From Burkholderiales bacterium (GTDB lineage Bacteria; Pseudomonadota; Gammaproteobacteria; Burkholderiales; Ga0077523), in assembly GCA_022843925.1 (NCBI GenBank), contig JALHMS010000007.1:1-49421 (forward strand): a stretch of 49,421 nt of DNA, given 5' to 3'. Positions 1 to 8,687 of this stretch are shown here, piece by piece. The position numbers and the translations under genes are program-made. A model generated the notes under the pieces. That model saw nothing but the letters and a program-made list of their open reading frames with translations. It was not told the origin of the DNA and made no database searches. Each line of letters begins with the position of its first letter. Position 1 is the first letter of the stretch.

Positions 1-5
1 CAACG

Positions 6-359
6 ATGACCATCGTCCGCAAGCATGTCCGCCAACGCCTCTCGCAGGTGGTGATCCACAACGGGACCGTCTACCTCGCCGGCATCGTCGCCGACGAACC
101 GGTGCCGGACGATCCGGGCGCCCAGACCGCCAACATCCTGAAGAAGATCGACGGCTTCCTCGCAGAGGCCGGCAGCAACCGTTCGAGCATGCTCTCGGCC
201 ACCATCTGGCTATCGGACATGGCGTACTACGACGCGATGAACAAGGAATGGGACGCCTGGGTGCCCGAAGGCTGCGCCCCGGGCCGCGCCTGCGTCGAAT
301 CGAAGCTCGCCGCCCCGAAGTACAAGGTCGAGATCCGGATCACGGCCGCGGTGGTCTGA
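6..359 (+). CDS. RidA/YjgF-family protein
   Basis: This 117-residue protein has the length and fold pattern of the RidA (YjgF/YER057c/UK114) family, small soluble trimeric proteins; the archetype hydrolyses reactive enamine/imine intermediates released by PLP enzymes. The opening segment (SQVVIHNGTVYLAGIVAD) is the typical first strand-turn-strand, and the C-terminal part carries the family's P-K-Y-K-V-E-I pattern. The catalytic-type Arg is plausibly in the segment GRACVES near residue 95. The ATG lies only six bases into the window, but the N-terminus aligns with full-length relatives, so the gene is probably complete. It is followed 34 bp later by the antiporter gene on the same strand. Substrate is unknown; many members of this subgroup are not true RidA deaminases. 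Confidence 0.85.
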   Translation: MTIVRKHVRQRLSQVVIHNGTVYLAGIVADEPVPDDPGAQTANILKKIDGFLAEAGSNRSSMLSATIWLSDMAYYDAMNKEWDAWVPEGCAPGRACVESKLAAPKYKVEIRITAAVV

Positions 360-393
360 TCACCCCAGGGGCCGACCGCCGGCCCCGCCGCCG

Positions 394-2217
394 ATGCAGC
401 TCCTCACAGAAACCGCCGTCTTCCTGGCCGCTGCGGTCGTCACTGTTCCGATCTTCCGCAAGCTGAAGCTCGGTGCGGTCCTCGGCTTCCTCGCGGCGGG
501 GCTCGTCATCGGGCCGTGGGGGCTGCGCTTCGTCACCGAGGTGGAGAGCATCCTTCAGTTCGCGGAACTGGGCGTGGTGCTGCTGCTCTTCGTGATCGGG
601 TTGGAACTGCAGCCTTCGCGACTCTGGGCACTGCGGCGCCCGGTGTTCGGCCTGGGGGGTGTCCAGGTGGGCGTCACCACGGTCCTCGTGGGCGGCATCG
701 CCTACGCGTACGGATTCGTGTGGCAGGCCGCGCTCGTGACGGGCTTCGCGCTCGCCATGAACTCCACCGCCTTCGTGCTGCAGTTGCTGGGGGAGCGCAA
801 GCAGCTCGGCACGCGGCACGGCCGCTCGGCGTTCGCCATCGCCCTCTTCCAGGACATCTCGGTCATCCCGCTGCTGGCGCTCGTCCCGCTCCTCGTCGCG
901 CACGAGTCGGCACAGGCGACGAATCCGTGGTGGGGTGCCGGCAAGGCGGTGCTGGTGATCGCTGGCGTGATCTTCGGTGGGCGCCATCTGCTGCGGCCGG
1001 TGCTGAAGGCCGTCGCCGGCAGCGGGATCCAGGAGGTCTTCACCGCCGCCGCGCTGCTGGTGGTGATCGGCACCGCGCTGCTCATGGAAGCCACCGGGCT
1101 CTCGATGACCCTGGGCGCCTTCCTCGCCGGGGTGCTGCTGGCGGACTCCGAGTACCGTCACGAGATCGAAGCCAGCATCGAGCCGTTCAAGGGGCTGCTG
1201 CTGGGGCTCTTCTTCATCGCGGTGGGGATGAGCGCGAACCTCGGCCTGCTGGCGTCGCATCCGTTCGCGGTGATCGGGGCCGCCCTCGGGCTGATGGCCG
1301 TGAAGGCGGCCGTGCTGGCCGGTCTGGGTGCCGCCACCGGCCACGGGGCGGCCAGCACGCGCAGCCTCGCCGTCCTGCTCGCCCATGCAGGCGAATTCGC
1401 GTTCGTGCTGTTCGGCGTGGCGGCCTCCGCCGGACTGCTGGATGCGGCCCAGAACGACTTCCTCATCATGACCGTGACGCTCTCGATGGCGCTCACCCCG
1501 GTCTTCTTCCTCCTGAACGAGAACGTCCTGGGCCCGTGGCTCGCGCGGGGCGTGCCGCCGAAGTTCGACGAGATCGACGACGAGGCGACGCCCATCATCG
1601 TCGCGGGCATCGGTCGCGTCGGCCAGATCGTCACGCGGGTGCTGAACGCGAGGAAGATCCCGTACACGGCACTCGACATCGATGCGAACCAGGTGGATGT
1701 CGTCCGCCGCTTCGGCCGCAAGGCGTACTACGGCGACGTCTCGAAGCTCGACCTGCTGCGGGCGGCAAAGGCCGACCGGGCGCGGATCCTCGTGCTCGCC
1801 ATCGACAACGTCGAGGCCTCGGCCCGAACGGCAGCCCTCGCGCGGAAGCACTTCCCCCATCTCGAGATCCACGCCCGCGCCCGCAACCGCATCCATGCCC
1901 TCGAACTGCGGGAACTCGGCGTGAAGGTCATCACGCGCGAGACCTTCGCGTCCGCGCTCGAGATGGCCGAGTCCACGCTCGTCGCGGCGGGCCTCGCCCC
2001 GGAGGTCGCCGGCGACACCATCGCCCGCTTCCGTCGCCACGACGAGGATGTCCTCGAGCGCCAGTACGCCGTCCACCGCGACGAGGACCGCCTGGTCCAG
2101 ACGTCGCAGGAGGCGGCCCGCGAACTGGAAGGGCTCTTCGATTCCGACCGGAGCGACGGCGGCGCTGTCGAAGCCTCCGCGGAGGATCCGCTCGCCCTTG
2201 CGCGCGGATGGCGCTGA
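394..2217 (+). CDS. CPA2 monovalent cation:proton antiporter (KefB/KefC-like) with RCK domain
   Basis: A 607-residue inner-membrane transporter. Residues 1-380 form a Na_H_Exchanger domain with about a dozen hydrophobic segments, including the conserved stretch FQDISVIPLLAL and the HAGEFAFVLFG segment typical of KefB/KefC and YbaL-type proteins. After a linker comes a cytoplasmic RCK/TrkA-N nucleotide-binding domain (from about residue 400) with the Rossmann motif GIGRVGQ and an acidic residue at the end of strand two (ALDID). Family members exchange K+ or Na+ for H+ and are gated by nucleotides or glutathione adducts. No KefF/KefG-type ancillary oxidoreductase is adjacent, so glutathione gating cannot be inferred. 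The Shine-Dalgarno is weak. Confidence 0.9.
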   Translation: MQLLTETAVFLAAAVVTVPIFRKLKLGAVLGFLAAGLVIGPWGLRFVTEVESILQFAELGVVLLLFVIGLELQPSRLWALRRPVFGLGGVQVGVTTVLVGGIAYAYGFVWQAALVTGFALAMNSTAFVLQLLGERKQLGTRHGRSAFAIALFQDISVIPLLALVPLLVAHESAQATNPWWGAGKAVLVIAGVIFGGRHLLRPVLKAVAGSGIQEVFTAAALLVVIGTALLMEATGLSMTLGAFLAGVLLADSEYRHEIEASIEPFKGLLLGLFFIAVGMSANLGLLASHPFAVIGAALGLMAVKAAVLAGLGAATGHGAASTRSLAVLLAHAGEFAFVLFGVAASAGLLDAAQNDFLIMTVTLSMALTPVFFLLNENVLGPWLARGVPPKFDEIDDEATPIIVAGIGRVGQIVTRVLNARKIPYTALDIDANQVDVVRRFGRKAYYGDVSKLDLLRAAKADRARILVLAIDNVEASARTAALARKHFPHLEIHARARNRIHALELRELGVKVITRETFASALEMAESTLVAAGLAPEVAGDTIARFRRHDEDVLERQYAVHRDEDRLVQTSQEAARELEGLFDSDRSDGGAVEASAEDPLALARGWR

Positions 2218-2303
2218 GGCCCGCGACCGCGAAACGCGCCCCACCGCCGCTGGCAACCCGACGTCCGCGGGACTAAGCTCCCGGCATCCCTGCGCGTGCA
2301 TCC

Positions 2304-2789
2304 ATGGCCATCTCCGCACTCCCCTCGCTGATGCCCACGCTGGCCGCTCCGGCCGGTCGCAGCACGTTCGTCCCGGCGTTCATCCCGCCCACGGCGTCGG
2401 TGTCGCCGACGGACCTCTTCACCCGCGCACTGCAGACTTCCGTTGCCGCGGGTGCCCCGGTGCCCGGGGTGGGTTCCGCCACCGCCGCCGGCCGCATCGA
2501 CGTCGCCAGGGTCCTGGAAAGCTCCTACTTCCGCGATCTGGTGGCCGGCTTCGGGCAGGGCATCGGGGCGATCGATCCGCTCCGGCTCACGCCGGCCTAT
2601 CTCGGTGATCTCGGCCTCGAGGTGGCGCTCGGCCGCAACGGACTGCCCGGTGCTCTCCAGGGTTTGAGCGACCGCGATGCCGCGGGCCTCCTGTCATCGG
2701 CGATGTCGCTCTTCGACACGATCCAGGCGCTGGGCGGTGACGACGACTCGGGGCCGGAGATCGGCGCGTTGCTCGACATCACCGTCTGA
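2304..2789 (+). CDS. hypothetical protein, 161 aa
   Basis: No family is recognised. The product is rich in Ala, Gly, Pro and Leu, has no obvious signal peptide or membrane segment, and ends in an acidic stretch (GGDDDSGPEIGALL). The codon pattern resembles its neighbours and the reading frame is the longest plausible one in this interval. It is separated from the antiporter by 86 bp and followed by about 345 bp without a gene. A real gene is likely but not certain; function unknown. Confidence 0.5.
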   Translation: MAISALPSLMPTLAAPAGRSTFVPAFIPPTASVSPTDLFTRALQTSVAAGAPVPGVGSATAAGRIDVARVLESSYFRDLVAGFGQGIGAIDPLRLTPAYLGDLGLEVALGRNGLPGALQGLSDRDAAGLLSSAMSLFDTIQALGGDDDSGPEIGALLDITV

Positions 2790-3134
2790 AACTTCCCCTT
2801 CGCACAGGATTTTTTCTTTGCACCGGGAATGCGTCATTTCCCTGGACATCGCCCTACAATTGGGCGGTGACTGCGTCGCGCCGCGCCGCATCCCGGCACC
2901 CATTCCGGTGCATGCCGTTCTCGCGAATCACCGCTGTCATAGCGGAAACGGCACGCCCCGGAAGGAACCACGCTCCGGGGCTGAGGCGCTCCATCGATGA
3001 GCATGGTGCAGGGCAGGCTTCTTGCGCCCTGGGGGCTCCGCCGGAGCACGCCGCGGTCACACCGGGCACTGCAACGTCCGGCGCATCACGTGCAGGCAAC
3101 TTCCCATCGGTCATCCTGGCAGGAGAGAGATCAA
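2790..3134. other. intergenic leader region of the PQQ dehydrogenase gene
   Basis: No convincing gene. An A/T-rich patch near 2810-2860 contains a TACAAT sequence (2855-2860) that could serve as a -10 element for the dehydrogenase operon, but no good -35 is seen at the right distance. The region ends in a strong Shine-Dalgarno, AGGAGAGAG, at 3121-3129, which sets the dehydrogenase start at 3135. The long leader of about 270 bases after the TACAAT leaves room for regulation that I cannot specify. Confidence 0.4.
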
Positions 3135-4853
3135 ATGCAGACGAAGAACATGCGGCACCCGGGCATTCTGTCGAGCGCACTCTGCGCGACACTGCTCGCA
3201 GCAGGCGCGGTGCAAGCGGAGCCGGTCCATACCCCGGTGACGGACAAGATGCTGCTCGAAGCCCACAAGGAAGCCAGCAACTGGCTGATGGCCGGGCGCG
3301 ACTACGCCGGCACGCGGTACAGCCCGCTCGCCAAGGTCAACACGAAGTCGGTCAAGCGACTGGTCCCCGTGTATTCGTTCGCGCTCGGCACCCTCGACGC
3401 GCAGAACACCACGCCCATCGTCGTCGACGGGATCATGTACGTCACGGCATCGCACGGAAAGATCTACGCCGTGAACGCCGCGACGGGTCAGGAACTCTGG
3501 AGCTACTCGCATCCGCTGCCCGACAACATCGGCAAGATGATGTGCTGTGACGTGGGCAACCGCGGCGCCGCGGTGTACGAGGACAAGGTGTTCTACGCGA
3601 CGCCCGACTCGCACGTGATCGCCCTCGATCGCGAGACCGGCAAGGTCGTCTGGGACGTCGTCATCGGCGACTGGACGAAGGCGCAGACCATGACCGTGGC
3701 TCCGCTCATCGTGAAGGGCAAGGTCGTCGTCGGGATGTCCGGCGCCGAGTACCCGACGCGCCTCTGGATCGACGCCCTCGACGCCAACACCGGCGCGCAG
3801 GTGTGGCGCCGTTACACGATCCCGGAACCGCACGAGCCTGGTGGTGACACCTGGGGCGACAAGGATCCCGACGCAGGGAAGTACGGTGGCGGCTCCACGT
3901 GGATCACCGGCTCGTACGACCCCGATCTCGACATCCTGTACTGGAGCACCGGCAACCCGAACCCCGACTGGGACGGCATGGGGCGCATCGGTGACAACCT
4001 CTACACGAACTCCACGCTGGCCCTGAACCCCGACGACGGCGAGATCAAGTTCCACTACCAGTACACGCCCTGGGACGTCTGGGACTTCGACGGCGTGAAC
4101 GAGACGATCCTCGCGAACGTCAACGGCAAGAAGGTCTGGCTGCACGGCGACCGCAACGGCTTCCTCTACAACATCGATCGCACGAACGGCAAGTTCAACT
4201 GGGCGAAGGAGATCTCGAAGGTGAACTGGGCAACCGGCTTCACCGAGGAGGGCCGCCCCATCGTCGACCAGACGAAGGTGCCCACCTACGAGAACAAGGC
4301 CATGAACGTGTGCCCGGCCTCGGAAGGCGGCAAGTGGTGGAACCCCATGAGCTACAGCCCGGTGAGCAAGATCGTCGTGATCCCGAGCCGCGAGATCTGC
4401 GTCGACATCCTGGCGGGCAAGGCCGAGCGGGTCGAGGGCAAGTACAACCTCGGCATCGCCGAAGCCGACTGGATCAAGGGCTACGGTCAGCTGGTGGGCT
4501 TCGACGTGACGACAGGCGAGAAGGTGTGGACGGTCAAGGCCCCCTCGCCCTTCACGAGCGGCGTCATGACCACCGGCGGCGGGCTCGCCTTCGCGGGGAC
4601 GCCGGAGGGTGAATTCAAGGCCTTCGACATCCGCACCGGCGAGGAACTCTGGTCCTACCAGACCGGCTCCGGCATGGTCGGCAGCCCGGTCAGCTTCTCG
4701 ATCGACGGCAAGCAGTACATCGCCGTGCCGTCGGGCTGGGGCGGCTGGACGGGTTGGGCCACCTGGGGCGGCAAGGGCGGCGCCCCGCATCTGAAGAACA
4801 TGCGCAAGGGCGGCATCGTCCACGTGTTCGCGCTGTTCGAACCCAAGAAGTAA
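3135..4853 (+). CDS. PQQ-dependent alcohol/methanol dehydrogenase, lanthanide-type active site
   Basis: A 572-residue periplasmic quinoprotein. The start at 3135 follows AGGAGAGAG and gives a clean Sec signal peptide cleaved near residue 28 (AGAVQA-EP). The body is an eight-bladed propeller with repeated W-docking motifs (for example TGEELWSYQTGSG). Vicinal cysteines C137-C138 match the disulfide ring over PQQ. The active-site segment is WDVWDFDGVNE, with the catalytic base D317 and a second aspartate D319; the second Asp, replaced by Ala in calcium-dependent MxaF, marks the XoxF/ExaF/PedH lanthanide enzymes. There is no fused heme domain, so electrons should leave through the cytochrome c encoded 71 bp downstream. 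The substrate could be methanol, ethanol or another primary alcohol; sequence alone does not decide. No pqq biosynthesis genes occur in the window. Confidence 0.9.
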   Translation: MQTKNMRHPGILSSALCATLLAAGAVQAEPVHTPVTDKMLLEAHKEASNWLMAGRDYAGTRYSPLAKVNTKSVKRLVPVYSFALGTLDAQNTTPIVVDGIMYVTASHGKIYAVNAATGQELWSYSHPLPDNIGKMMCCDVGNRGAAVYEDKVFYATPDSHVIALDRETGKVVWDVVIGDWTKAQTMTVAPLIVKGKVVVGMSGAEYPTRLWIDALDANTGAQVWRRYTIPEPHEPGGDTWGDKDPDAGKYGGGSTWITGSYDPDLDILYWSTGNPNPDWDGMGRIGDNLYTNSTLALNPDDGEIKFHYQYTPWDVWDFDGVNETILANVNGKKVWLHGDRNGFLYNIDRTNGKFNWAKEISKVNWATGFTEEGRPIVDQTKVPTYENKAMNVCPASEGGKWWNPMSYSPVSKIVVIPSREICVDILAGKAERVEGKYNLGIAEADWIKGYGQLVGFDVTTGEKVWTVKAPSPFTSGVMTTGGGLAFAGTPEGEFKAFDIRTGEELWSYQTGSGMVGSPVSFSIDGKQYIAVPSGWGGWTGWATWGGKGGAPHLKNMRKGGIVHVFALFEPKK

Positions 4854-4924
4854 TCACCGCAAGCAAGTACGCTGGCACGCCGGGGGCACGCATCACGCCC
4901 CCGGACAGCATCTCGACGATCTCC

Positions 4925-5284
4925 ATGAAAACGACAATCACCCTGCTTACCTTCTTGATCGCCGCCGCGCCCGCCATGGCCGCGGACGCCATCGTGAATC
5001 CGCTATCGCCCGACGCGGAAGTCATCGCGGCGGGCCGCAAGCTCTACCACAGCGCCGGCTGCATCGCCTGCCACGGCAACAATGCCCGGGGTGCGGTGGG
5101 ACCCGACCTCACCGACGACGAATGGCTTCGCAAGCCCTCCGACGAGATGATCTTCAACACCATCCGCAACGGTCGCACCGGGACGGCGATGTCCGGCTTC
5201 TCCGGCGACATGACCGAAGAGCAGACCTGGCAGATCATCACCTGGCTGAAGGACGAGAACGCGAAGCGCAAGGCGCCGAAGTAG
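4925..5284 (+). CDS. class I cytochrome c, probable acceptor of the PQQ dehydrogenase
   Basis: A 119-residue periplasmic monoheme cytochrome. The N-terminus is a Sec signal peptide cleaved near residue 20 (APAMA-AD). The heme-binding motif CIACH lies at about residues 46-50 and the distal methionine ligand is probably the Met in TAMSGF near residue 92. The start at 4925 was chosen because it gives the signal peptide directly. It lies 71 bp behind the quinoprotein gene on the same strand, the usual arrangement of an electron acceptor of the XoxG/ExaB role, although it is shorter than many cytochromes cL. Partnership is inferred from position. Confidence 0.88.
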   Translation: MKTTITLLTFLIAAAPAMAADAIVNPLSPDAEVIAAGRKLYHSAGCIACHGNNARGAVGPDLTDDEWLRKPSDEMIFNTIRNGRTGTAMSGFSGDMTEEQTWQIITWLKDENAKRKAPK

Positions 5285-5313
5285 TCGGGGAGAAGGCGCC
5301 GGTCGCGCCGGCG

Positions 5314-6417
5314 TCAGATCTCGGGCAGACGCCCTCGGGAAGGTGTCCTGCCGGTCACCGGAGGACGGGTGGCCCGTGCCGGATCATCCAGCCGTAGAGT
5401 CTCCGAAGGCCGCTCGCCGAACAGCGCACGATACTGCCGCGTGAACTGGCTCGCATGCCAGAAGCCCCAGCGGGCTGCGGCGGTCGAGAGGATCACGCGG
5501 CCGCCACCCCGGGCAGCCAGCAGGTCTTCGCGCACGCGATTCAGACGCACGACACGCAGATACTCCCCCGCACTCATGCCCACGGCGTGCTGGAACGCGT
5601 AGTTGAGCGCGCGTACGCCGACGTGCAGGTGCTCGCACAATTCCACCAAGGTCGGTGGTACGTCAGGGCGAGCCATCACGAGATCGCGCGCCTGCCGTGC
5701 AATGCGCTCGTACGATGACTTCGGCCGACCGGCGCTGCGCAGGCGCGAGCGCCCGAGGAAGGTGCAGATGAGCAGGACCGCCGCCGACTCCTCGATCTGG
5801 CTGCAGGCCATCGCAGACACCCGGTTGGCGGCGTTGCGCTCGAAGTTCGACAACACCGTCAGCATGAACCGGCGCAGTGCCAGAAGTCGGTGGGCCGGGA
5901 GATCGATCAGGCGCGGGCAATCGCGCAGATGCTCCTCCCCCGCCAGTTGCAGCGAAGACGCGTATCTCAGGACCAGCGCCTGCGGCATCACGAGCCCGGC
6001 ATAGTCGGCGTCGGCCGGTGCGACCATCCAGAAGTCGAGGCCCGGCTCGAGCGTGAGCACGTTGGTCTCGCGGATCTCCTGCCCGAAATAGCGGCCCCGC
6101 CGGAAGGGCTCCACGGGCACGACGCACGCGTAGCTCCGTTCCCGAAAACGGGCCCAGGTCTGGGTCAGCGCCGTACAGGACTCCCGGAAGACGAAGGTGC
6201 TGCCGCAGCGCCCGAGTTCTGCCGAGACGATGCAGGGCCCCGGCGCCATCTGGTCCAGGCTCCGCACGGCCATGTCGGCGTAGAAGGACACCAGCGCGTC
6301 GGGATCCTCGGTCCGGATGCGCGACCATCCCGGGACCTGCGCGGAGGTTTCGTGTGGCGCCGCCACGGACGACATGGCGGCCACCTCGTCAATCGACGGA
6401 AGCCCCACGGCAGTCAC
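5314..6417 (-). CDS. AraC-family transcriptional regulator
   Basis: A 367-residue DNA-binding regulator. The C-terminal 100 residues hold the two helix-turn-helix motifs of AraC/XylS proteins (LVELCEHLHVGVRALNYAFQ, then WGFWHASQFTRQYRALFGERP). The N-terminal part resembles the AraC_binding_2-type sensor region found in FeaR-like regulators. The start given is GTG at 6417; an ATG at 6375 is an alternative. The gene faces the cytochrome c gene tail to tail with a 29-bp gap, and it may control the dehydrogenase operon, but this is only suggested by position. An inverted repeat overlaps the GTG start (separate entry). Confidence 0.88.
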   Translation of the reverse strand: MTAVGLPSIDEVAAMSSVAAPHETSAQVPGWSRIRTEDPDALVSFYADMAVRSLDQMAPGPCIVSAELGRCGSTFVFRESCTALTQTWARFRERSYACVVPVEPFRRGRYFGQEIRETNVLTLEPGLDFWMVAPADADYAGLVMPQALVLRYASSLQLAGEEHLRDCPRLIDLPAHRLLALRRFMLTVLSNFERNAANRVSAMACSQIEESAAVLLICTFLGRSRLRSAGRPKSSYERIARQARDLVMARPDVPPTLVELCEHLHVGVRALNYAFQHAVGMSAGEYLRVVRLNRVREDLLAARGGGRVILSTAAARWGFWHASQFTRQYRALFGERPSETLRLDDPARATRPPVTGRTPSRGRLPEI

Positions 6418-6437
6418 CTAGGGAGACTCTCTAGGTG
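6415..6437. promoter_or_regulatory. inverted repeat overlapping the AraC-regulator start codon
   Basis: CACCTAG at 6415-6421 and CTAGGTG at 6431-6437 form a perfect 7-bp inverted repeat with a 9-base spacer. The left arm contains the complement of the GTG start codon of the minus-strand regulator gene. It could be an operator for autoregulation or an mRNA hairpin hiding the start. Whether it functions is unknown. Confidence 0.4.
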
Positions 6438-6796
6438 ATACCCCAGCGGGAAAGACGGTCCGACTCCGGGCATTCGAGCATGTCTCCTTGATGGATGGGA
6501 AGTACCGACAGAGTACTTCCGGCGCCGCGCCACTGCATGGGTTCCAAGCAGAATTATCGGCGACACACCCGCACCGCGACAGCCCGAAACGTCACGCTCA
6601 ACCGACTTTCCACCGCCTCGTCCGACACCTATTAGCAGGATTCGGAAAACATTCATCCCGACGATGCCATTTGATCGCCGGCTGCTTCAGTCCCCCAGTC
6701 CGGTAGTCGTAACCGGACCCAGGTCGAACACCCCTGCAGAGGAATCGACGGACCTTCCGGTCCTGCGCGGGGTGGTGCCCTCAGGGAGACAACACA
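6418..6796. other. divergent intergenic region upstream of the chemotaxis operon
   Basis: This 379-bp gap separates the minus-strand AraC regulator from the plus-strand chemotaxis operon and must hold promoters for both. It is somewhat richer in A/T near 6545-6670. I see no full sigma-28 or sigma-70 promoter with both boxes in good register. GGGAGAC at 6784-6790 is a reasonable Shine-Dalgarno for the MCP at 6797. No open frame here looks coding. Confidence 0.5.
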
Positions 6797-7954
6797 ATGC
6801 TGTGGTACTCGGGGATGGTTCTGGGAGTTGGGCTGGGCGGTACCGGCGTTATCGCCGCCCTCGGCGCCGGTTGGGCCGCCTGCCTCGCGTCGGCCTTGGC
6901 CGCAACGGTGTCCGCGGGCATCACCCTTTTCCAGGGGCGGCGCGCAGAGCAGCAGCGGCTTGCCGAAGCAGCCCGTCAGGCGGTGGATCAGGCAGCCGGT
7001 CCGTCGACGTCGCACGAATCCCGGCTCGCGACGCTGTGCGAGGCGGTCGTTCCGCTGTGGTCGCGCCACGTGGCCTCGGCCCGTGACCAGTCGCGCGTCG
7101 CGGTGGAGGACCTCACGGTCAGCTTCGCCGCGCTGGTGGAACGGCTCGCCGCGGCGGAACGGGCCTCGTCGGGCGCCTTGGTCGGCGACGGCCTCGGGGT
7201 GGTCGGCACGCTCGCCGAGTGCGAGAACCAGCTCCGGCCGGTCGGCATCACGCTCCAGGCGGCGCATCAGGCCCAGCAACAGGTCCTCGCGGATGTCGGC
7301 GCGATGGCGCGCTTCACGGAAGAGATGCGCCACATGGCGATCGACGTGGGCCGCCTTGCGGCCCAGACCAACCTCCTCGCGCTCAACGCCGCCATCGAGG
7401 CCGCCCGCGCCGGCGAATCGGGACGCGGCTTCGCCGTCGTGGCCGACGAAGTCCGCAAGCTCTCCAGCCAGTCGGCGGAGACCGGCAAGCGCATCACCGA
7501 GAAGGTCGGGATCATCACCAAGGCGATCGAGGCCACGGTCCAGGCGACCGCCAGCTCCGCCGACGAGCAGGCGGCCGCCGCGACCGCCGCGGATGGGGCG
7601 ATCCGCGATGTCCTGGCGCGATTCAACTCGCTGGCCGGCGCCCTGGACGGCAACACCCGGCACCTCGTCGCGGAGAACGCGGCGATCCGCCACGAGATCG
7701 GCCAGCTGCTCGTCGGGTTCCAGTACCAGGATCGCGTCAGTCAGATCCTCGGACACACGCTGGAGGACATGGAGAAGCTGCAGGGCGTCGCGACCGATGC
7801 GGCGCGGGATCCGGACGCGCTCGATCGTGTCGACCCCGCTCGCTGGCGCGACGACCTGGCGCGGCACTACGCCACCGAGGAAGAGCGGGCCAACCACGGC
7901 GGCCCCATATCGGCCAGCCCCGGACGCACCGCGAGCGGCGTGAACTTCTTCTGA
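6797..7954 (+). CDS. methyl-accepting chemotaxis protein without an extracytoplasmic sensor domain
   Basis: A 385-residue chemoreceptor. Residues 5-45 are hydrophobic with only a few residues between two short membrane-like segments, so there is no periplasmic ligand domain. No HAMP or PAS domain is evident in the following 140 residues, which look like coiled coil. The conserved signalling tip is present around residues 189-225 ([20 protein letters not shown], then [15 protein letters not shown]), which binds CheA and CheW. The C-terminus ends GVNFF and has no classical CheR-tethering pentapeptide. It opens the chemotaxis operon, 63 bp ahead of cheY. The stimulus may come from the membrane or from a partner protein. 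Confidence 0.92.
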   Translation: MLWYSGMVLGVGLGGTGVIAALGAGWAACLASALAATVSAGITLFQGRRAEQQRLAEAARQAVDQAAGPSTSHESRLATLCEAVVPLWSRHVASARDQSRVAVEDLTVSFAALVERLAAAERASSGALVGDGLGVVGTLAECENQLRPVGITLQAAHQAQQQVLADVGAMARFTEEMRHMAIDVGRLAAQTNLLALNAAIEAARAGESGRGFAVVADEVRKLSSQSAETGKRITEKVGIITKAIEATVQATASSADEQAAAATAADGAIRDVLARFNSLAGALDGNTRHLVAENAAIRHEIGQLLVGFQYQDRVSQILGHTLEDMEKLQGVATDAARDPDALDRVDPARWRDDLARHYATEEERANHGGPISASPGRTASGVNFF

Positions 7955-8017
7955 TTCGTGGGCGCCGCGCCTGGAACACGGGCGCGACGCATGGATGTGC
8001 CTTGAAGGGAGAAAGCA

Positions 8018-8386
8018 GTGGCGAAGACAATCATGGTGGTGGACGACTCCGCGAGCCTGCGACAGGTCGTGGCCATCGCGCTGAAGGGCGCGGGCTACGA
8101 CGTCGTCGAGGGCTCGGACGGCAAGGACGCGCTCACCAAGCTGGACGGCCGCAAGATCCACTTGATCGTGAGCGACGTGAACATGCCCAACATGGACGGC
8201 ATCTCGTTCGTGAAGGCGGTCAAGGCGAACCCGAACTACAAGTTCACGCCCGTCGTGATGCTCACGACCGAGAACCAGGAAGGCAAGATGATGGAGGGCA
8301 AGGCGGCCGGCGCGAAAGCTTGGATCGTCAAACCCTTCAAGCCTCCGGAGCTGCTCGACGCCGTCTCCCGTCTCGTCCTTCCCTGA
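8018..8386 (+). CDS. cheY: CheY-like single-domain response regulator
   Basis: A 122-residue receiver domain with nothing attached. The acidic pocket D9-D10, the phosphoacceptor D53 in SDVNMPNMDG, the Thr in MLTTEN and the Lys in IVKPFKP are all present. It starts with GTG behind AAGGGAGAAAG. It lies between the first MCP and the STAS gene, so it is the expected phosphorylation target of the CheA encoded at 8684. Its downstream partner, flagellar switch or otherwise, is not encoded here. Confidence 0.92.
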   Translation: MAKTIMVVDDSASLRQVVAIALKGAGYDVVEGSDGKDALTKLDGRKIHLIVSDVNMPNMDGISFVKAVKANPNYKFTPVVMLTTENQEGKMMEGKAAGAKAWIVKPFKPPELLDAVSRLVLP

Positions 8387-8402
8387 TCCGGGGCGACTCC
8401 TC

Positions 8403-8687
8403 ATGGACGAGAACACGCTCACCATCGACGGCGAGTTCGGCATCTACCGCGTCGCCGAGTTGAAACCCCAGATCCTGGCCCACGTGATCGACATCGACGA
8501 GCCGGCGCTGGCACTCGGCAACGTCACCGAGATCGACGCCGCGGGTCTCCAGCTGCTCCTCTTCGCACGTCGCGAGGCGGCAAACCTGGGGAAGCGGCTC
8601 CGCATCGGCAGCGCCAGCCCGGCCGTGGAGGAAGTCCTGCACGTCGCGGGCCTCTCCGCCGAAGCGCTCGAGGAGGCTGTCCCGTGA
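8403..8687 (+). CDS. STAS-domain protein of the chemotaxis operon
   Basis: A 94-residue single STAS domain (SpoIIAA/anti-sigma-antagonist fold). The loop that carries the phosphorylatable Ser or Thr in classical anti-anti-sigma factors (D-S-S-G type) reads [10 protein letters not shown] here, so both hydroxyl positions are Ala. It therefore probably works as a docking or scaffold module and not as a phosphoswitch. Its stop overlaps the GTG start of cheA by four bases, implying translational coupling. Similar stand-alone STAS proteins are found in some proteobacterial che operons; the role is not known from sequence. Confidence 0.82.
   Translation: MDENTLTIDGEFGIYRVAELKPQILAHVIDIDEPALALGNVTEIDAAGLQLLLFARREAANLGKRLRIGSASPAVEEVLHVAGLSAEALEEAVP

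Noticed and set aside
340-2319. Long antisense open frames opposite the antiporter, CheA, MCP, kinase and molybdoenzyme genes
   Set aside because: Typical high-GC shadow frames, rich in Arg, Ala and Pro, without recognisable domains, lying opposite well-supported genes.
2897-3134. Upstream start (2997) for the PQQ dehydrogenase
   Set aside because: It would add 46 residues before a clear signal peptide and bypass the strong AGGAGAGAG at 3121; 3135 is the better start.
6554-6561. GCCGATAA (minus strand) as a sigma-28 flagellar -10 box
   Set aside because: It faces away from the chemotaxis operon and there is no TAAA-type -35 at the required distance.
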